Shown here piece after piece: positions 17,932-26,653 of a DNA stretch of 64,000 nt. This DNA is from DASWTL01 sp966250385 (GTDB lineage: Bacteria > Bacteroidota > Bacteroidia > Sphingobacteriales > Sphingobacteriaceae): positions 62,001 to 126,000 of the forward strand of contig CBINHC010000012.1 in assembly GCA_966250385.1 (NCBI GenBank), written 5' to 3'. A program made the position numbers and the translations under genes. How positions within the stretch are numbered: position 1 is the first letter of the stretch; every line of letters starts with the position of its first letter. The notes beneath the pieces were generated by a model. The model made no database searches. It was not told where the DNA came from and saw nothing but the letters and a program-made list of their open reading frames with translations.

Positions 17932-18588
17932 CTACAGTGCCAGGACCTTATCGCGGACGATGCCGAAAACCCGGTCGGATTCCTGGTGCCGGATGCAGAA
18001 TTTTCCGGTAAATTTTCCGAAGGAAGGTAGCAGTGCCTGCCTGGAACCGAAGGAATAACACGGCAGAACCGCGGACTGCCGGCCTTTCCCCCGCAGCTTC
18101 ACCCCCGGGTGGATATGGCCGCTGATCACATACCTCCCGGCAGGCTCCGGCGAATCGCTCGGCGGTTCATGGGTGAACAGGAACGGGCCTTCGGCCAGGG
18201 TCTCGACCAGCGTAAAGCCGAGCGCATGGTAGAACCGGTCATGGATGATATCATGATTCCCCCGGACCAGCACCATGTCCACATCCCGGAACAGGTCGCG
18301 CCACATCACGATCCAGTCCCAGTCGTTGTTCATATCGCTATGGAAGAAATCGCCCAGGAAAATGATCCTCGAAGGCCGGTACTCAGCGATCAGATCGGAA
18401 AGCTGCGCCAGATCTTCCTGCTCGAGGGCCCTCGGGATGGCGATCCCCGCCTTCCGGAAATGCCCCACTTTGCCGAGATGGACGTCGGCAACGATCAGGG
18501 TCGACGTATTCTCCCAGAAAAGGGCTTTCTGGGGCAGGAGAAGAAATGATTCCTGCTGACAGGTAAACGTGGCGGCACCGGTGGTCAT
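17932..18588 (-). CDS. pdeM: Ligase-associated DNA damage response endonuclease PdeM
   Basis: Starting at ATG 18588 the protein is 218 residues. The in-frame ATG at 18645 is rejected because the intervening bases hold the degP terminator. Calcineurin-like phosphoesterase motifs appear in order: VADVHLGK, IFLGDFFHS, VRGNHD, FLFTHEP and SGHIHPG, with the metal-binding Asp/His/Asn residues present. PdeM is normally found with an ATP-dependent DNA ligase, a helicase and a metallo-beta-lactamase exonuclease in DNA repair; none of those partners is in this window. A perfect -7 box lies 5 nt before the ATG. Confidence 0.88.
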   Translation of the reverse strand: MTTGAATFTCQQESFLLLPQKALFWENTSTLIVADVHLGKVGHFRKAGIAIPRALEQEDLAQLSDLIAEYRPSRIIFLGDFFHSDMNNDWDWIVMWRDLFRDVDMVLVRGNHDIIHDRFYHALGFTLVETLAEGPFLFTHEPPSDSPEPAGRYVISGHIHPGVKLRGKGRQSAVLPCYSFGSRQALLPSFGKFTGKFCIRHQESDRVFGIVRDKVLAL

Positions 18589-18593
18589 CCGCG

Positions 18594-18601
18594 CAAAAAT
18601 A
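18594..18601 (-). promoter_or_regulatory. Consensus -7 box 5 nt before pdeM
   Basis: TATTTTTG on the minus strand fits TAnnTTTG exactly and is only 5 nt upstream of the ATG, so the mRNA may be leaderless. It also overlaps the T-run of the degP terminator. Confidence 0.45.
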
Positions 18602-18633
18602 AAAAGAGCCTTCCGTCTGAACGAAAGGCTCTT
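18595..18633 (-). terminator. Intrinsic terminator after degP
   Basis: AAGAGCCTT (18604-18612) pairs with AAGGCTCTT (18625-18633), extended by CGT/ACG. On the minus strand it is followed by TTTATTTTT. Confidence 0.85.
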
Positions 18634-18655
18634 AAAGTTTGACATCCGGAAGAGA

Positions 18656-20140
18656 TTACTCCGCCTGGAAGTTATAGATCACATTCGATCCGTCCGGAGC
18701 GATACCTGCAATTCGGATCATATTGTTCGTCCGGCTCGCCAGTGCTGCATCGACATCCTCGTTGTCATTCACCGGTTTTCCGTTGATCGTCGTAATGATC
18801 ATGCCCTGCGGAATGCCGACCTCATCGAAGAATCCTCCCTTGCGAACCTGCGAAACCACCACGCCGGAGTTAATGCGGTACTTGCTTTTCTGCGCACTGG
18901 TAGCCGGAGCAAAGCTGGCACCCAGCCGGTTGAACAGTTCGGCAGATGAACGTCCCGCATACTGATTATTCTTTTCTTCAGCTTTCAGGGTTACGTTTAC
19001 CACGCGTTCTGAGCCGCCGCGCACCACGGTTACACCGATCTTGTCACCAGGGGCATGCCGGCCGATCTGTTCCTGAAGCTCAGCAGAAGAATTGACGGGA
19101 ACTCCCGCAACCTTGATGATGACGTCGCCTTCTTTAATTCCTGAAGAAGCCGCAGCGCCGCCCGGAACAACCTGGCCCACATAAATGCCGCGCGGCGACT
19201 TGAGGCCTTTTTCTTTCGCTACCTCGGCAGTGACGTCCCCGATGGACACGCCCAGGAATCCGCGCTGAACGGTTCCGAACTTGCGGAAATCATCCATGAC
19301 CTTTTTGGCAAGATTGACCGGAATGGCAAATCCGTAGCCTTCGTAGTTTCCTGTCTGGGAGGCGATCGCGGCATTGATACCGACCAGCTCGCCCTGCGTA
19401 TTCACCAGCGCGCCACCGCTGTTTCCGCGGTTAATGGCGGCGTCGGTCTGAATAAAGGCTTCGATCGGCCGGCTGTTCGGATCGTTGCTGCCCAGGATGC
19501 CGATGGAGCGGCCCTTTGCGCTGACGATACCGGCAGTCACGGTAGAGGTGAGATTGAACGGGTTTCCGACGGCCAGTACCCATTCGCCGACCTGTACGTC
19601 ATCGGAGTTCCCCAGTTTTACAACCGGAAAGTTCGACCCGCTGATCTTGATCAGCGCCAGGTCCGTATTCGCATCCCGGCCGATGACCTTCGCTTCAAAA
19701 GACCGTTTATCGTTCAGGACCACCTCGATCTTGGAGGCGTTTTCCACCACATGGTTATTGGTGGCGATATAGCCGTCATCGGATATGATCACTCCCGAAC
19801 CGGAAGCCATCTGCGGTCCGGACGGACGCCGGCGGCCTCCGAAAAAGTCCTCGAACATATCTTCGAACGGATCATTCGATCCGCGGCTGTTTCCCGTGTA
19901 GGTGGTCTTGATATGAACCACCGCAGGAGTCACCAGCGCAGCGGCTTCCGTGAAATCGGCGTTGCTGCCCGGAGATACGACCCTGGAAGGATTATTGGCG
20001 AAATAAACCTGCTGCTTTTCCTCGAAGCTCATTCCGTCGGAGTATTTATCCTCAAGAAGCTTGTAGGATCCGATCGCAACTGCGCCTCCGACGAAAGCAG
20101 TCAATAGTGTAAGTCCTATTTTTTTCATATTATCTTTCAT
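18656..20140 (-). CDS. degP: Do-family periplasmic serine protease (DegP/HtrA)
   Basis: From ATG 20140 the protein is 494 residues; a second start at 20128 (MKKIGLTLLTAF) is equally possible. An uncleaved or cleaved N-terminal hydrophobic segment (about 8-25) directs it to the envelope. The trypsin-like triad is H130 (TNNHVVE), D160 (NTDLALIK) and S241 (GNSGGALV). Two PDZ domains follow (about 290-380 and 400-490). It degrades or refolds misfolded envelope proteins. A consensus -7 box lies 27 nt upstream and a clear terminator follows, so it is a single-gene unit. Confidence 0.95.
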   Translation of the reverse strand: MKDNMKKIGLTLLTAFVGGAVAIGSYKLLEDKYSDGMSFEEKQQVYFANNPSRVVSPGSNADFTEAAALVTPAVVHIKTTYTGNSRGSNDPFEDMFEDFFGGRRRPSGPQMASGSGVIISDDGYIATNNHVVENASKIEVVLNDKRSFEAKVIGRDANTDLALIKISGSNFPVVKLGNSDDVQVGEWVLAVGNPFNLTSTVTAGIVSAKGRSIGILGSNDPNSRPIEAFIQTDAAINRGNSGGALVNTQGELVGINAAIASQTGNYEGYGFAIPVNLAKKVMDDFRKFGTVQRGFLGVSIGDVTAEVAKEKGLKSPRGIYVGQVVPGGAAASSGIKEGDVIIKVAGVPVNSSAELQEQIGRHAPGDKIGVTVVRGGSERVVNVTLKAEEKNNQYAGRSSAELFNRLGASFAPATSAQKSKYRINSGVVVSQVRKGGFFDEVGIPQGMIITTINGKPVNDNEDVDAALASRTNNMIRIAGIAPDGSNVIYNFQAE

Positions 20141-20167
20141 TTCGTAAGATCGTTTATGATTACTTTC

Positions 20168-20175
20168 CAAATTTA
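20168..20175 (-). promoter_or_regulatory. Consensus -7 promoter element for degP
   Basis: TAAATTTG on the minus strand matches TAnnTTTG exactly, 27 nt before the ATG at 20140. Confidence 0.5.
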
Positions 20176-20316
20176 ATACCAGTTAAACGGTAAATGAAAG
20201 CCCGCAATACCGTCAGGCATGTTAAAAAATGTTAAAACATCTATACCCCGTAAGGTGAAAACGGTAAAATTCGTGCCAGATTCCGCTGTCGACACCTGTA
20301 CCGGAATAAATCTGAT

Positions 20317-20324
20317 TATTTTTG
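20317..20324 (+). promoter_or_regulatory. Consensus -7 promoter element for dapF
   Basis: TATTTTTG matches TAnnTTTG and lies 16 nt before the dapF ATG. Confidence 0.5.
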
Positions 20325-20340
20325 CGGAAACCGTTCAATT

Positions 20341-21123
20341 ATGCTGTTGACTTTCTATAAATACCAGGGCGCAGGCAATGATTTCATCCTGATAGACAAT
20401 CGGTTATCCCCAATCGACCATACCGACGAGGCGCTGATCCAGCGGCTTTGCCACCGCCGTTTCGGCATCGGAGCCGACGGGGTGATGTTCCTCCAGAACA
20501 GGGAAGGCTATGACTTTGAAATGGTTTACTACAATGCAGACGGGAAGCCGAGCAGCATGTGCGGGAACGGAGGAAGGTGCATCGTTGCCTTTGCGGCGCA
20601 ACTCGGGGTGATCCGGCAGGATACGACATTTTTGGCAGTCGACGGACCTCACTATGCCAAAATTTCAGGCGGAGGCTGGGTAAGTCTCCAGATGATCAAC
20701 GTGGATACCATCGGCCGTGACGGTGAGGCCTTTGTGCTCAACACGGGATCTCCCCACTATGTCGCCTGCACTTCCGGACTGCAGGAAAAGGACGTATTCC
20801 TTGAAGGCCGGAAGATCCGGAATAACGATACCTACCGGCAGGAAGGCATTAACGTCAACTTCGTCGAAGACCTCGGCGATCACTACTTCGTCCGGACCTT
20901 TGAACGCGGGGTCGAGGACGAAACCTTCGCCTGCGGCACCGGCGTAACCGCGGTGGCGATGGCCATGGCGGTGAAGAAGGGACTGAGCGGCCGGATCAGT
21001 ACGGCGGTAAGCGTCCTGGGCGGCCAGCTGAATGTGCGCTTCGACTATGACGGCAGCGTTTTCAGCAATGTCTTCCTGGAAGGGCCGGCCACTTTCGTTT
21101 TCAAAGGCGAGATCGGGATCTGA
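20341..21123 (+). CDS. dapF: Diaminopimelate epimerase
   Basis: A 260-residue epimerase that converts LL- to meso-diaminopimelate for lysine and peptidoglycan synthesis. The two catalytic cysteines are visible: C74 in SMCGNGGRC and C198 in TFACGTGVTA. The N-terminal YKYQGAGNDF block and GADGV near residue 45 are standard. The length is near the usual 270. It has its own promoter and is not in an operon with other lysine genes. It is followed 109 bp later by the SNF2 helicase gene. Confidence 0.96.
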   Translation: MLLTFYKYQGAGNDFILIDNRLSPIDHTDEALIQRLCHRRFGIGADGVMFLQNREGYDFEMVYYNADGKPSSMCGNGGRCIVAFAAQLGVIRQDTTFLAVDGPHYAKISGGGWVSLQMINVDTIGRDGEAFVLNTGSPHYVACTSGLQEKDVFLEGRKIRNNDTYRQEGINVNFVEDLGDHYFVRTFERGVEDETFACGTGVTAVAMAMAVKKGLSGRISTAVSVLGGQLNVRFDYDGSVFSNVFLEGPATFVFKGEIGI

Positions 21124-21232
21124 GGTCCTTTGACCGCCTGTTAATTTCAAATCCTTTTTCAAAAACACCGAAATCTCCTTAGGTTTATCCTTTTTACATT
21201 GGAGACCTGCAGGGTCTTTCGAGGAATTCAGA

Positions 21233-24133
21233 ATGTTAAGAGCTGACAGCAATAAACCCTGCATGCTTGTTTATTCCATTTGCAGGCATGAATACCTTGG
21301 CTATTTGATTGAGCCGCATATCGTCCAGTTGAATCCCCACGGAGATTTTTCGCTCACCCATCAGCGGTTGTTCACCACTACGGCCAAAGAGTTCATCCAG
21401 CACCTTGATGAAACGGACCTGAAGCTGATCAAGCTCCTCGAAGAAACCGAGCAGGGCCATCTGATCAAGCGCTTTTACAAGAAACCGATCCGGCCGGTCG
21501 AGTTTTTTACCAAGATATTTGACCAGAAGCTGCATGACGTTATCCGCCCGAAGATTGAGAAAAAACTGGCGGAGGCACTCCGGCTCCTGGACGGAAAACC
21601 CCTGTTCGTTATGGGAAAGGAAGGGTGGCCGGTCGAAAAGGCGGTGAAGATCGCCGGGCAGGAAGCCAGCGTACTGTTCCATTTCCGCAGAAATGAAGAA
21701 GAGACCCGGTATTTTCCGACGATCAAATATGACGGGTACAGGATCGAGTTCATGTTCAAGAAGGCGGAGATCATCTGCAACCACCCGGCATGGATGCTGC
21801 TCGACGACACTCTGTACCATTTTGAGAAAGATATCGAAGGCCGGAAACTTCAGCCCTTCCTGAACAAACGATATATCTCTATTCCCAGGTCTTCTGAAAA
21901 GACCTATTTCCAGAAATTCGTGACGCCCCTCATTGAGAAGCATCATGTCTATGCGGAAGGATTCGAGATCCGGACCGAGAAACACCAGGGCACCCCGGTC
22001 CTCCAGGTCCTTTATGTGGCGGGCGGCATCTCGACGATACAGCTGCACTTCCGCTACGGGGACTTTACCTTTCCGTCCGGAAGCGACCGGCAGGTAACCG
22101 TCAGACTGGAGGAAGTGGGCGACTCCTATCTCTTTCACCGGGTCAGACGGTCGCTTGCCTGGGAAAAAGGAAAGCTGGAAGAACTGACCGGCATGGGACT
22201 CAAGAACTCAGGCGCCCTGTTCGCCGGGAACCTGGAGGTCGATCAGCCGGTCGATGAGGATACGGATCAATCGTATTCAGTAATCGAGTGGCTGAACGAG
22301 CACCATGCGGAGCTGGCCGAAAGAGGCTTCCTGATCGAGCAGGCTGAAGGAAGCAAACGGTTCATTTTCGGAAGCAGTAAGGTCGACCTCGAATTCCGGG
22401 AAAACAACGACTGGTTTGACATCTATGCCTGCGTGCACTTCGGGCCCTACCAGATCCCTTTCATTGAACTGCGGCACCATATCCTTCACCGGATCCGCGA
22501 GTTCACGCTGCCTTCCGGCGAAGTTGCCGTGATCCCTGAAAGATGGTTTTCCCAGTACGGTAACCTGCTGCATTTTACGGACGGAAAACACGACCTGAGG
22601 CTGAAAAAACATCACCTGGGTCTGATCAACGATTTTGCGAACAGCGAACTGGCGTCGATCACCATGGACCGGAAACTCCAGAAGCTGTCCGACTTCACGA
22701 CCATAGACGATACTGCGCTGCCTGTGAACTTCCACGGGAAGTTACGGTCTTACCAGCAGGCGGGCTACAACTGGTTCCATTTCCTCCGGAAGTTCAATTT
22801 CGGGGGATGCCTGGCGGACGACATGGGTCTCGGAAAGACCGTCCAGACCCTTGCGCTCTTACAGAAGATCAAGGAAGAACAGCTTGAAAGCGGCATTTCA
22901 ACGACCTCGCTGATTATCATGCCGACCTCGCTGATCTATAACTGGCTGAATGAGGCGTCGAAGTTTGCGCCGGATCTGCGCATCCAGGTACATACCGGCA
23001 CCTTCCGGAACAAGGACCTGGAACATTTCGCGGAGTACGACCTGATCCTGACCACATATGGCATTACCCGGGTCGATGCTGAATTGCTGAAGCATGTATA
23101 TTTCCACTACATCATCCTGGATGAGAGTCAGAATATCAAGAATGCAAGCTCCAAGGCCTTCAAAGCGGTAAAGATGCTCAAGTCCAAACATAAGCTCATC
23201 CTCAGCGGCACGCCCGTGGAGAATTCGGTGAATGACCTCTGGACCCAGATGTCCTTCATCAACCCGGGGTTACTGGGCAATCAGACATTTTTCCAGTCCG
23301 ATTTTGTGGTTCCTATCGAAAAGAAAAGGGATGAGGACAGGGCCCGGAAGCTCCAGGCCCTGATCAAACCCTTTGTCTTAAGGCGAACCAAATCGCAGGT
23401 AGCGACCGAACTGCCGCCCAAGTCGGAGCAGGTCCATTACTGCGAAATGAGTGAGGAACAATCGCAGTATTACGAGAAAGTCAAATCTGAATACCGCACC
23501 GAACTGCTGAAAAGCCTCGAGGAGGGAAGCTTTCAGGCGTCCAGGGTCCAGGTCTTGCAGGGACTCACCCAGTTGCGCCAGATCGCCAACCACCCTGAAC
23601 TGGTCGATAAGGATTTTGAAGGGGAGTCGGGTAAATTCGGAAGCGTCACCGGCATGCTGCAGAATGTGCTCGCCCTGGGCCATAAGGTGTTGGTGTTCTC
23701 CCAATTCGTCCGCCACCTGGAAATCTTCAGGCAGCACTTCGACGACCAGGGGGTCCCTTATGCGTACCTGGACGGTTCGACGCGGAACCGTGGTGAAGTG
23801 GTGAAGGAGTTCCAGGAGAACGATGAACTTAAGCTGTTTCTCATATCCATCAAGGCCGGCGGGGTCGGGCTCAACCTTACCGAAGCGGATTACGTGTTTA
23901 TTCTGGATCCCTGGTGGAACCCGGCAGTTGAGCAACAGGCTATCGACCGGACTCACCGAATCGGCCAGAAAAAGAATGTTTTTATCTATAAATTCATCAC
24001 CAAGGATACCGTTGAAGAAAAGATTCTGGCCCTCCAGGACCGCAAACGCGTAATCGCAGAGTCACTGATCACGACCGAGGAAAGCTTCGTAAAATCCCTG
24101 ACGCCGGAGGATATCCGGGAGATCCTGTCCTAA
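21233..24133 (+). CDS. SNF2-family DEAD/DEAH-box helicase
   Basis: A 966-residue protein. The C-terminal half is a complete Snf2 ATPase: motif I DDMGLGKTVQT near residue 530, motif II DESQ (a DEAH variant) near 628, motif III LILSGTPVENS, and the second RecA lobe with KVLVFSQF, IKAGGVGLNL and DRTHRIGQ. The first 480 residues are not helicase and I do not recognise a named domain in them. Bacterial Snf2 proteins of this type translocate on double-stranded DNA and remodel bound proteins such as RNA polymerase; the specific role here is unknown. Its 3' end overlaps aat by four bases. Confidence 0.92.
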   Translation: MLRADSNKPCMLVYSICRHEYLGYLIEPHIVQLNPHGDFSLTHQRLFTTTAKEFIQHLDETDLKLIKLLEETEQGHLIKRFYKKPIRPVEFFTKIFDQKLHDVIRPKIEKKLAEALRLLDGKPLFVMGKEGWPVEKAVKIAGQEASVLFHFRRNEEETRYFPTIKYDGYRIEFMFKKAEIICNHPAWMLLDDTLYHFEKDIEGRKLQPFLNKRYISIPRSSEKTYFQKFVTPLIEKHHVYAEGFEIRTEKHQGTPVLQVLYVAGGISTIQLHFRYGDFTFPSGSDRQVTVRLEEVGDSYLFHRVRRSLAWEKGKLEELTGMGLKNSGALFAGNLEVDQPVDEDTDQSYSVIEWLNEHHAELAERGFLIEQAEGSKRFIFGSSKVDLEFRENNDWFDIYACVHFGPYQIPFIELRHHILHRIREFTLPSGEVAVIPERWFSQYGNLLHFTDGKHDLRLKKHHLGLINDFANSELASITMDRKLQKLSDFTTIDDTALPVNFHGKLRSYQQAGYNWFHFLRKFNFGGCLADDMGLGKTVQTLALLQKIKEEQLESGISTTSLIIMPTSLIYNWLNEASKFAPDLRIQVHTGTFRNKDLEHFAEYDLILTTYGITRVDAELLKHVYFHYIILDESQNIKNASSKAFKAVKMLKSKHKLILSGTPVENSVNDLWTQMSFINPGLLGNQTFFQSDFVVPIEKKRDEDRARKLQALIKPFVLRRTKSQVATELPPKSEQVHYCEMSEEQSQYYEKVKSEYRTELLKSLEEGSFQASRVQVLQGLTQLRQIANHPELVDKDFEGESGKFGSVTGMLQNVLALGHKVLVFSQFVRHLEIFRQHFDDQGVPYAYLDGSTRNRGEVVKEFQENDELKLFLISIKAGGVGLNLTEADYVFILDPWWNPAVEQQAIDRTHRIGQKKNVFIYKFITKDTVEEKILALQDRKRVIAESLITTEESFVKSLTPEDIREILS

Positions 24134-24768
24134 TCGGTGTTGCCCAGGATGTCCAGGTATTCGGCCCTGCTGATGAACCTGCCGCCCATACTTTCCAGGT
24201 GCGTCGTATGAAACTGGCAATCCACCATGCGGATATCATCCCGGCCGCATAACCAGATGAGGGCGGCCTTCGAGGCGTTGCTCGCCAGGCTGAACATGCT
24301 CTCTCCGCAGAACACCCGGTTGACCATGACACCATAGAGTCCGCCGATCAGCTGACCATCTTTCCAGACCTCAACTGAGTGTGCCACTCCCAGGCGGTGC
24401 AGCCGGGTGTAGGCTTCCTTCATTTCCGAGGTTATCCAGGTGCCGTCCTGCCCGGGCCTGGGTACGACCGAGCACGCTTCGATGACCTCTGCAAAGCAAC
24501 GGTCATAGGTATAGGAAAAACCGGCATTCCGGAGGACCTGGCGCATGCTTTTGCGAACCTTCAGAAGGTGCGGAAAGATAACGAACCGATGATGCGGAGC
24601 ATACCACAGGATCGGCGTTTCATCCGAATACCATGGGAATATTCCATGGTGATATGCCAAAATCAGGCGTTCGGGAGAAAGATCTCCCCCCACGGCGAGA
24701 AAGCCGTCCTCCTCGGCCTCTTCCGGATCCGGAAACCATACCTCGTCTTCATCCAGCTGATAGATCAC
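24130..24768 (-). CDS. aat: Leucyl/phenylalanyl-tRNA--protein transferase
   Basis: The 212-residue enzyme adds Leu or Phe to proteins with N-terminal Arg or Lys so that ClpAP can degrade them (the N-end rule). Conserved blocks are VWFPDPEEA, GFLAVGGDLSPERL, AYHHGIFPWY and WYAPHHRFVIFP in the first 70 residues, and later EGWVEVWK-like and GESMFS segments. The start codon is GTG. The gene is convergent with the SNF2 gene, overlapping it by four bases. Confidence 0.95.
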   Translation of the reverse strand: MIYQLDEDEVWFPDPEEAEEDGFLAVGGDLSPERLILAYHHGIFPWYSDETPILWYAPHHRFVIFPHLLKVRKSMRQVLRNAGFSYTYDRCFAEVIEACSVVPRPGQDGTWITSEMKEAYTRLHRLGVAHSVEVWKDGQLIGGLYGVMVNRVFCGESMFSLASNASKAALIWLCGRDDIRMVDCQFHTTHLESMGGRFISRAEYLDILGNTD

Positions 24769-24811
24769 GCCGTAAAATAACTAATAATCTTTCTTGGTGA
24801 GAAACAGCCGG

Positions 24812-25222
24812 CTACTCGATGGTTGGATACCTTTTGGAAAACAGGGCTTTCTGGATCTGAACCGTAAAGAACAGCCGGAAGAACTCCAGGACAAATACGA
24901 TCCGGAAGATCCACTGGAAAACGGCATCACCGGGGAAATACTGGCTGATGAATGTCAGGAAACCGAACGAGAAGATCCAGACGACCAGCCGCATCGGAAA
25001 CTCCACATAATAGCTGATCAATGCTGCTTTCGAGATCCAAAAGGCGCCGCTGGCTGATACAAACAGGAGGATAAAGGTGAGCACCGTAAAACTGACCTTC
25101 ACCAGGGCCATCGTGTCGCCGGGGATCTGCGAAATATTGGAAAAGGCCTGATACAGCTGCGGGATCAGCAAGAGGATACTGAGCATATCAAGAATCGCGA
25201 AGAAACGGATGGTGGTTTTCAT
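24812..25222 (-). CDS. Small integral membrane protein, unknown function
   Basis: A 136-residue protein with four hydrophobic helices (about residues 8-26, 42-64, 72-98 and 104-126), a charged N-terminus (MKTTIRFF) and a basic C-terminal tail. I do not recognise the family. It lies at the 3' end of the minus-strand group that begins with rbfA and is 52 bp downstream of the TonB-C gene, so it could be co-transcribed. The hydrophobic pattern and absence of better frames support a real gene. Confidence 0.65.
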   Translation of the reverse strand: MKTTIRFFAILDMLSILLLIPQLYQAFSNISQIPGDTMALVKVSFTVLTFILLFVSASGAFWISKAALISYYVEFPMRLVVWIFSFGFLTFISQYFPGDAVFQWIFRIVFVLEFFRLFFTVQIQKALFSKRYPTIE

Positions 25223-25274
25223 AGAGGCGCTCGAAAGATAGCCGGATCGGGCGGATTACCGAAATTAACCGAAC

Positions 25275-25934
25275 TTATTTACAGTTCTGCGCGATCAGCT
25301 TGTCCGCTTTATCGGTTCCCAGGTGTTTGATGAATTGCAGGTCCTCACAGGCACTTTCCCGGTCACCCTGCTTCAGCTTCCGCTGGGCTTCCCGGATAGC
25401 CCGGTCGATGTATTTCTGGTCATAACCGAGCTGGGCTTTCAGCTGCATGATCGTTACTTCGTCTGCAAGATCGGTTTTACCCAGGGCCTTGTTCTGGTAA
25501 TAGTTGGTGACAGCTTCAGTCAGCCCGAGCCGGGACTGGTATGCGAGTACGGCTTTCTTGATTTCATCTTTGGGGCGCTGCTCACAGTCATACTCCTTCA
25601 GCGTGAAGTTGACGGGAAGCACCAGGGCGACACTGGTGTCATAATCGCGGGGAACATTCCATTTACCGCTGCTCAGGCGGATCAGTCTCAACGCCTCCTT
25701 GTCGAGATCCACGCCGAATCCCTTCTGAACCTCAGATTCATAGACCTCACCTTCCCTGTTCAGTTTAAAGCTTACCATGATGGTACCCTGGATGCAATTT
25801 GCCTTGGAGTAGGCGGGATAGATCTGGTTATGAGCCAGGAAACTGTTAAGTGCCCTTTCGCCGCCTTTGAATCTGGGATTCTCAGGAGGCAGAATCAGCA
25901 GCTGTGTTATCAGGATCAACCAATTCAACACCAT
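25275..25934 (-). CDS. Exported TonB C-terminal domain protein
   Basis: The 219-residue protein begins with a short hydrophobic export signal (VLNWLILITQLLIL), then goes straight into a TonB C-terminal domain: FKGGERALNSFL, IQGTIMVSFKLNREGEV and ALRLIRLSSGKW over residues 20-105. There is no proline-rich spacer spanning the periplasm, so it is not a classical energy-transducing TonB. The C-terminal 95 residues are helical and charged. Free-standing TonB-C proteins are common in Bacteroidota and their function is mostly unknown. It lies 26 bp downstream of the M23 gene. Confidence 0.75.
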   Translation of the reverse strand: MVLNWLILITQLLILPPENPRFKGGERALNSFLAHNQIYPAYSKANCIQGTIMVSFKLNREGEVYESEVQKGFGVDLDKEALRLIRLSSGKWNVPRDYDTSVALVLPVNFTLKEYDCEQRPKDEIKKAVLAYQSRLGLTEAVTNYYQNKALGKTDLADEVTIMQLKAQLGYDQKYIDRAIREAQRKLKQGDRESACEDLQFIKHLGTDKADKLIAQNCK

Positions 25935-25960
25935 AATGACATAACACCGAATGATCTGTT

Positions 25961-26653
25961 TTAGTTGAAGTTCCTATGTAAAATAATTGATGGATCGGGA
26001 CAGTTCTCCAGATAGCGTTCGCGTTCCGAGAACCGGCATACGCCGGGATAATCGCCCCGGTTGCCTTCCATATCGAGAATCAGCTGGAAATGCAGGTGCG
26101 GAGGCCAGTTTCCGTTTTCCTCAGCAGGGCCGAAACGGGCAAGCAGCTCCCCTTTGGAAATGAAGCGGCCTTCCTCCAAATCTGAGATGCTCTCCAGGTC
26201 CAGGTGTCCGTACAGGGTATGCAGCTTGGACCCGGCTACATCATGCTCCAGGATGATGGTCGCCCCGTAATCCCCGAAAGTATTATTGAAGCGGAAGCTG
26301 TGTACCCGGCCGTCAAGCGGACAGTACACCCTTGTCCCGGCGGGGCCCCAGATATCGGTTCCCAGATGCAGCCGCCGGGGCTCTTCGCCCGAGTCGAAAT
26401 GACTGCTCCGTGCATAGAGGGTCCGGTGCTCATTGTAGCCGCCGATCCCGTACCGGCAACGGTTCGCCTTCAGCTCCTGTTCTACCCAGCCGGTAAACAG
26501 GGACGTCTCACTGATGGTATCTGCTGAAAGTGAGCGGTTTTCGCTGGTGAAGTCAAAGGGCAGAAGCCGGTCGATTCCCTTTTCGAAATCCACCACCGGA
26601 TGGATACCGGCAGGGCGTTCAAGGAAATAGTCCCTGAATATCTCGTGGTTCAT
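25961..26653 (-). CDS. M23-family (LytM-type) peptidase domain protein
   Basis: A 230-residue protein whose C-terminal 140 residues form a peptidase M23/lysostaphin fold. The first zinc motif is HLGTD (HxxxD, near residue 96) and the second is the HLHF motif near 187, with the structural GTRVYCPLDGRV and LYGHL segments between them. M23 enzymes cut peptidoglycan cross-bridges. No signal peptide is evident, which is unusual for a cell-wall enzyme. The gene overlaps the upstream PAQR gene by one base, and its ATG follows directly. Confidence 0.88.
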   Translation of the reverse strand: MNHEIFRDYFLERPAGIHPVVDFEKGIDRLLPFDFTSENRSLSADTISETSLFTGWVEQELKANRCRYGIGGYNEHRTLYARSSHFDSGEEPRRLHLGTDIWGPAGTRVYCPLDGRVHSFRFNNTFGDYGATIILEHDVAGSKLHTLYGHLDLESISDLEEGRFISKGELLARFGPAEENGNWPPHLHFQLILDMEGNRGDYPGVCRFSERERYLENCPDPSIILHRNFN

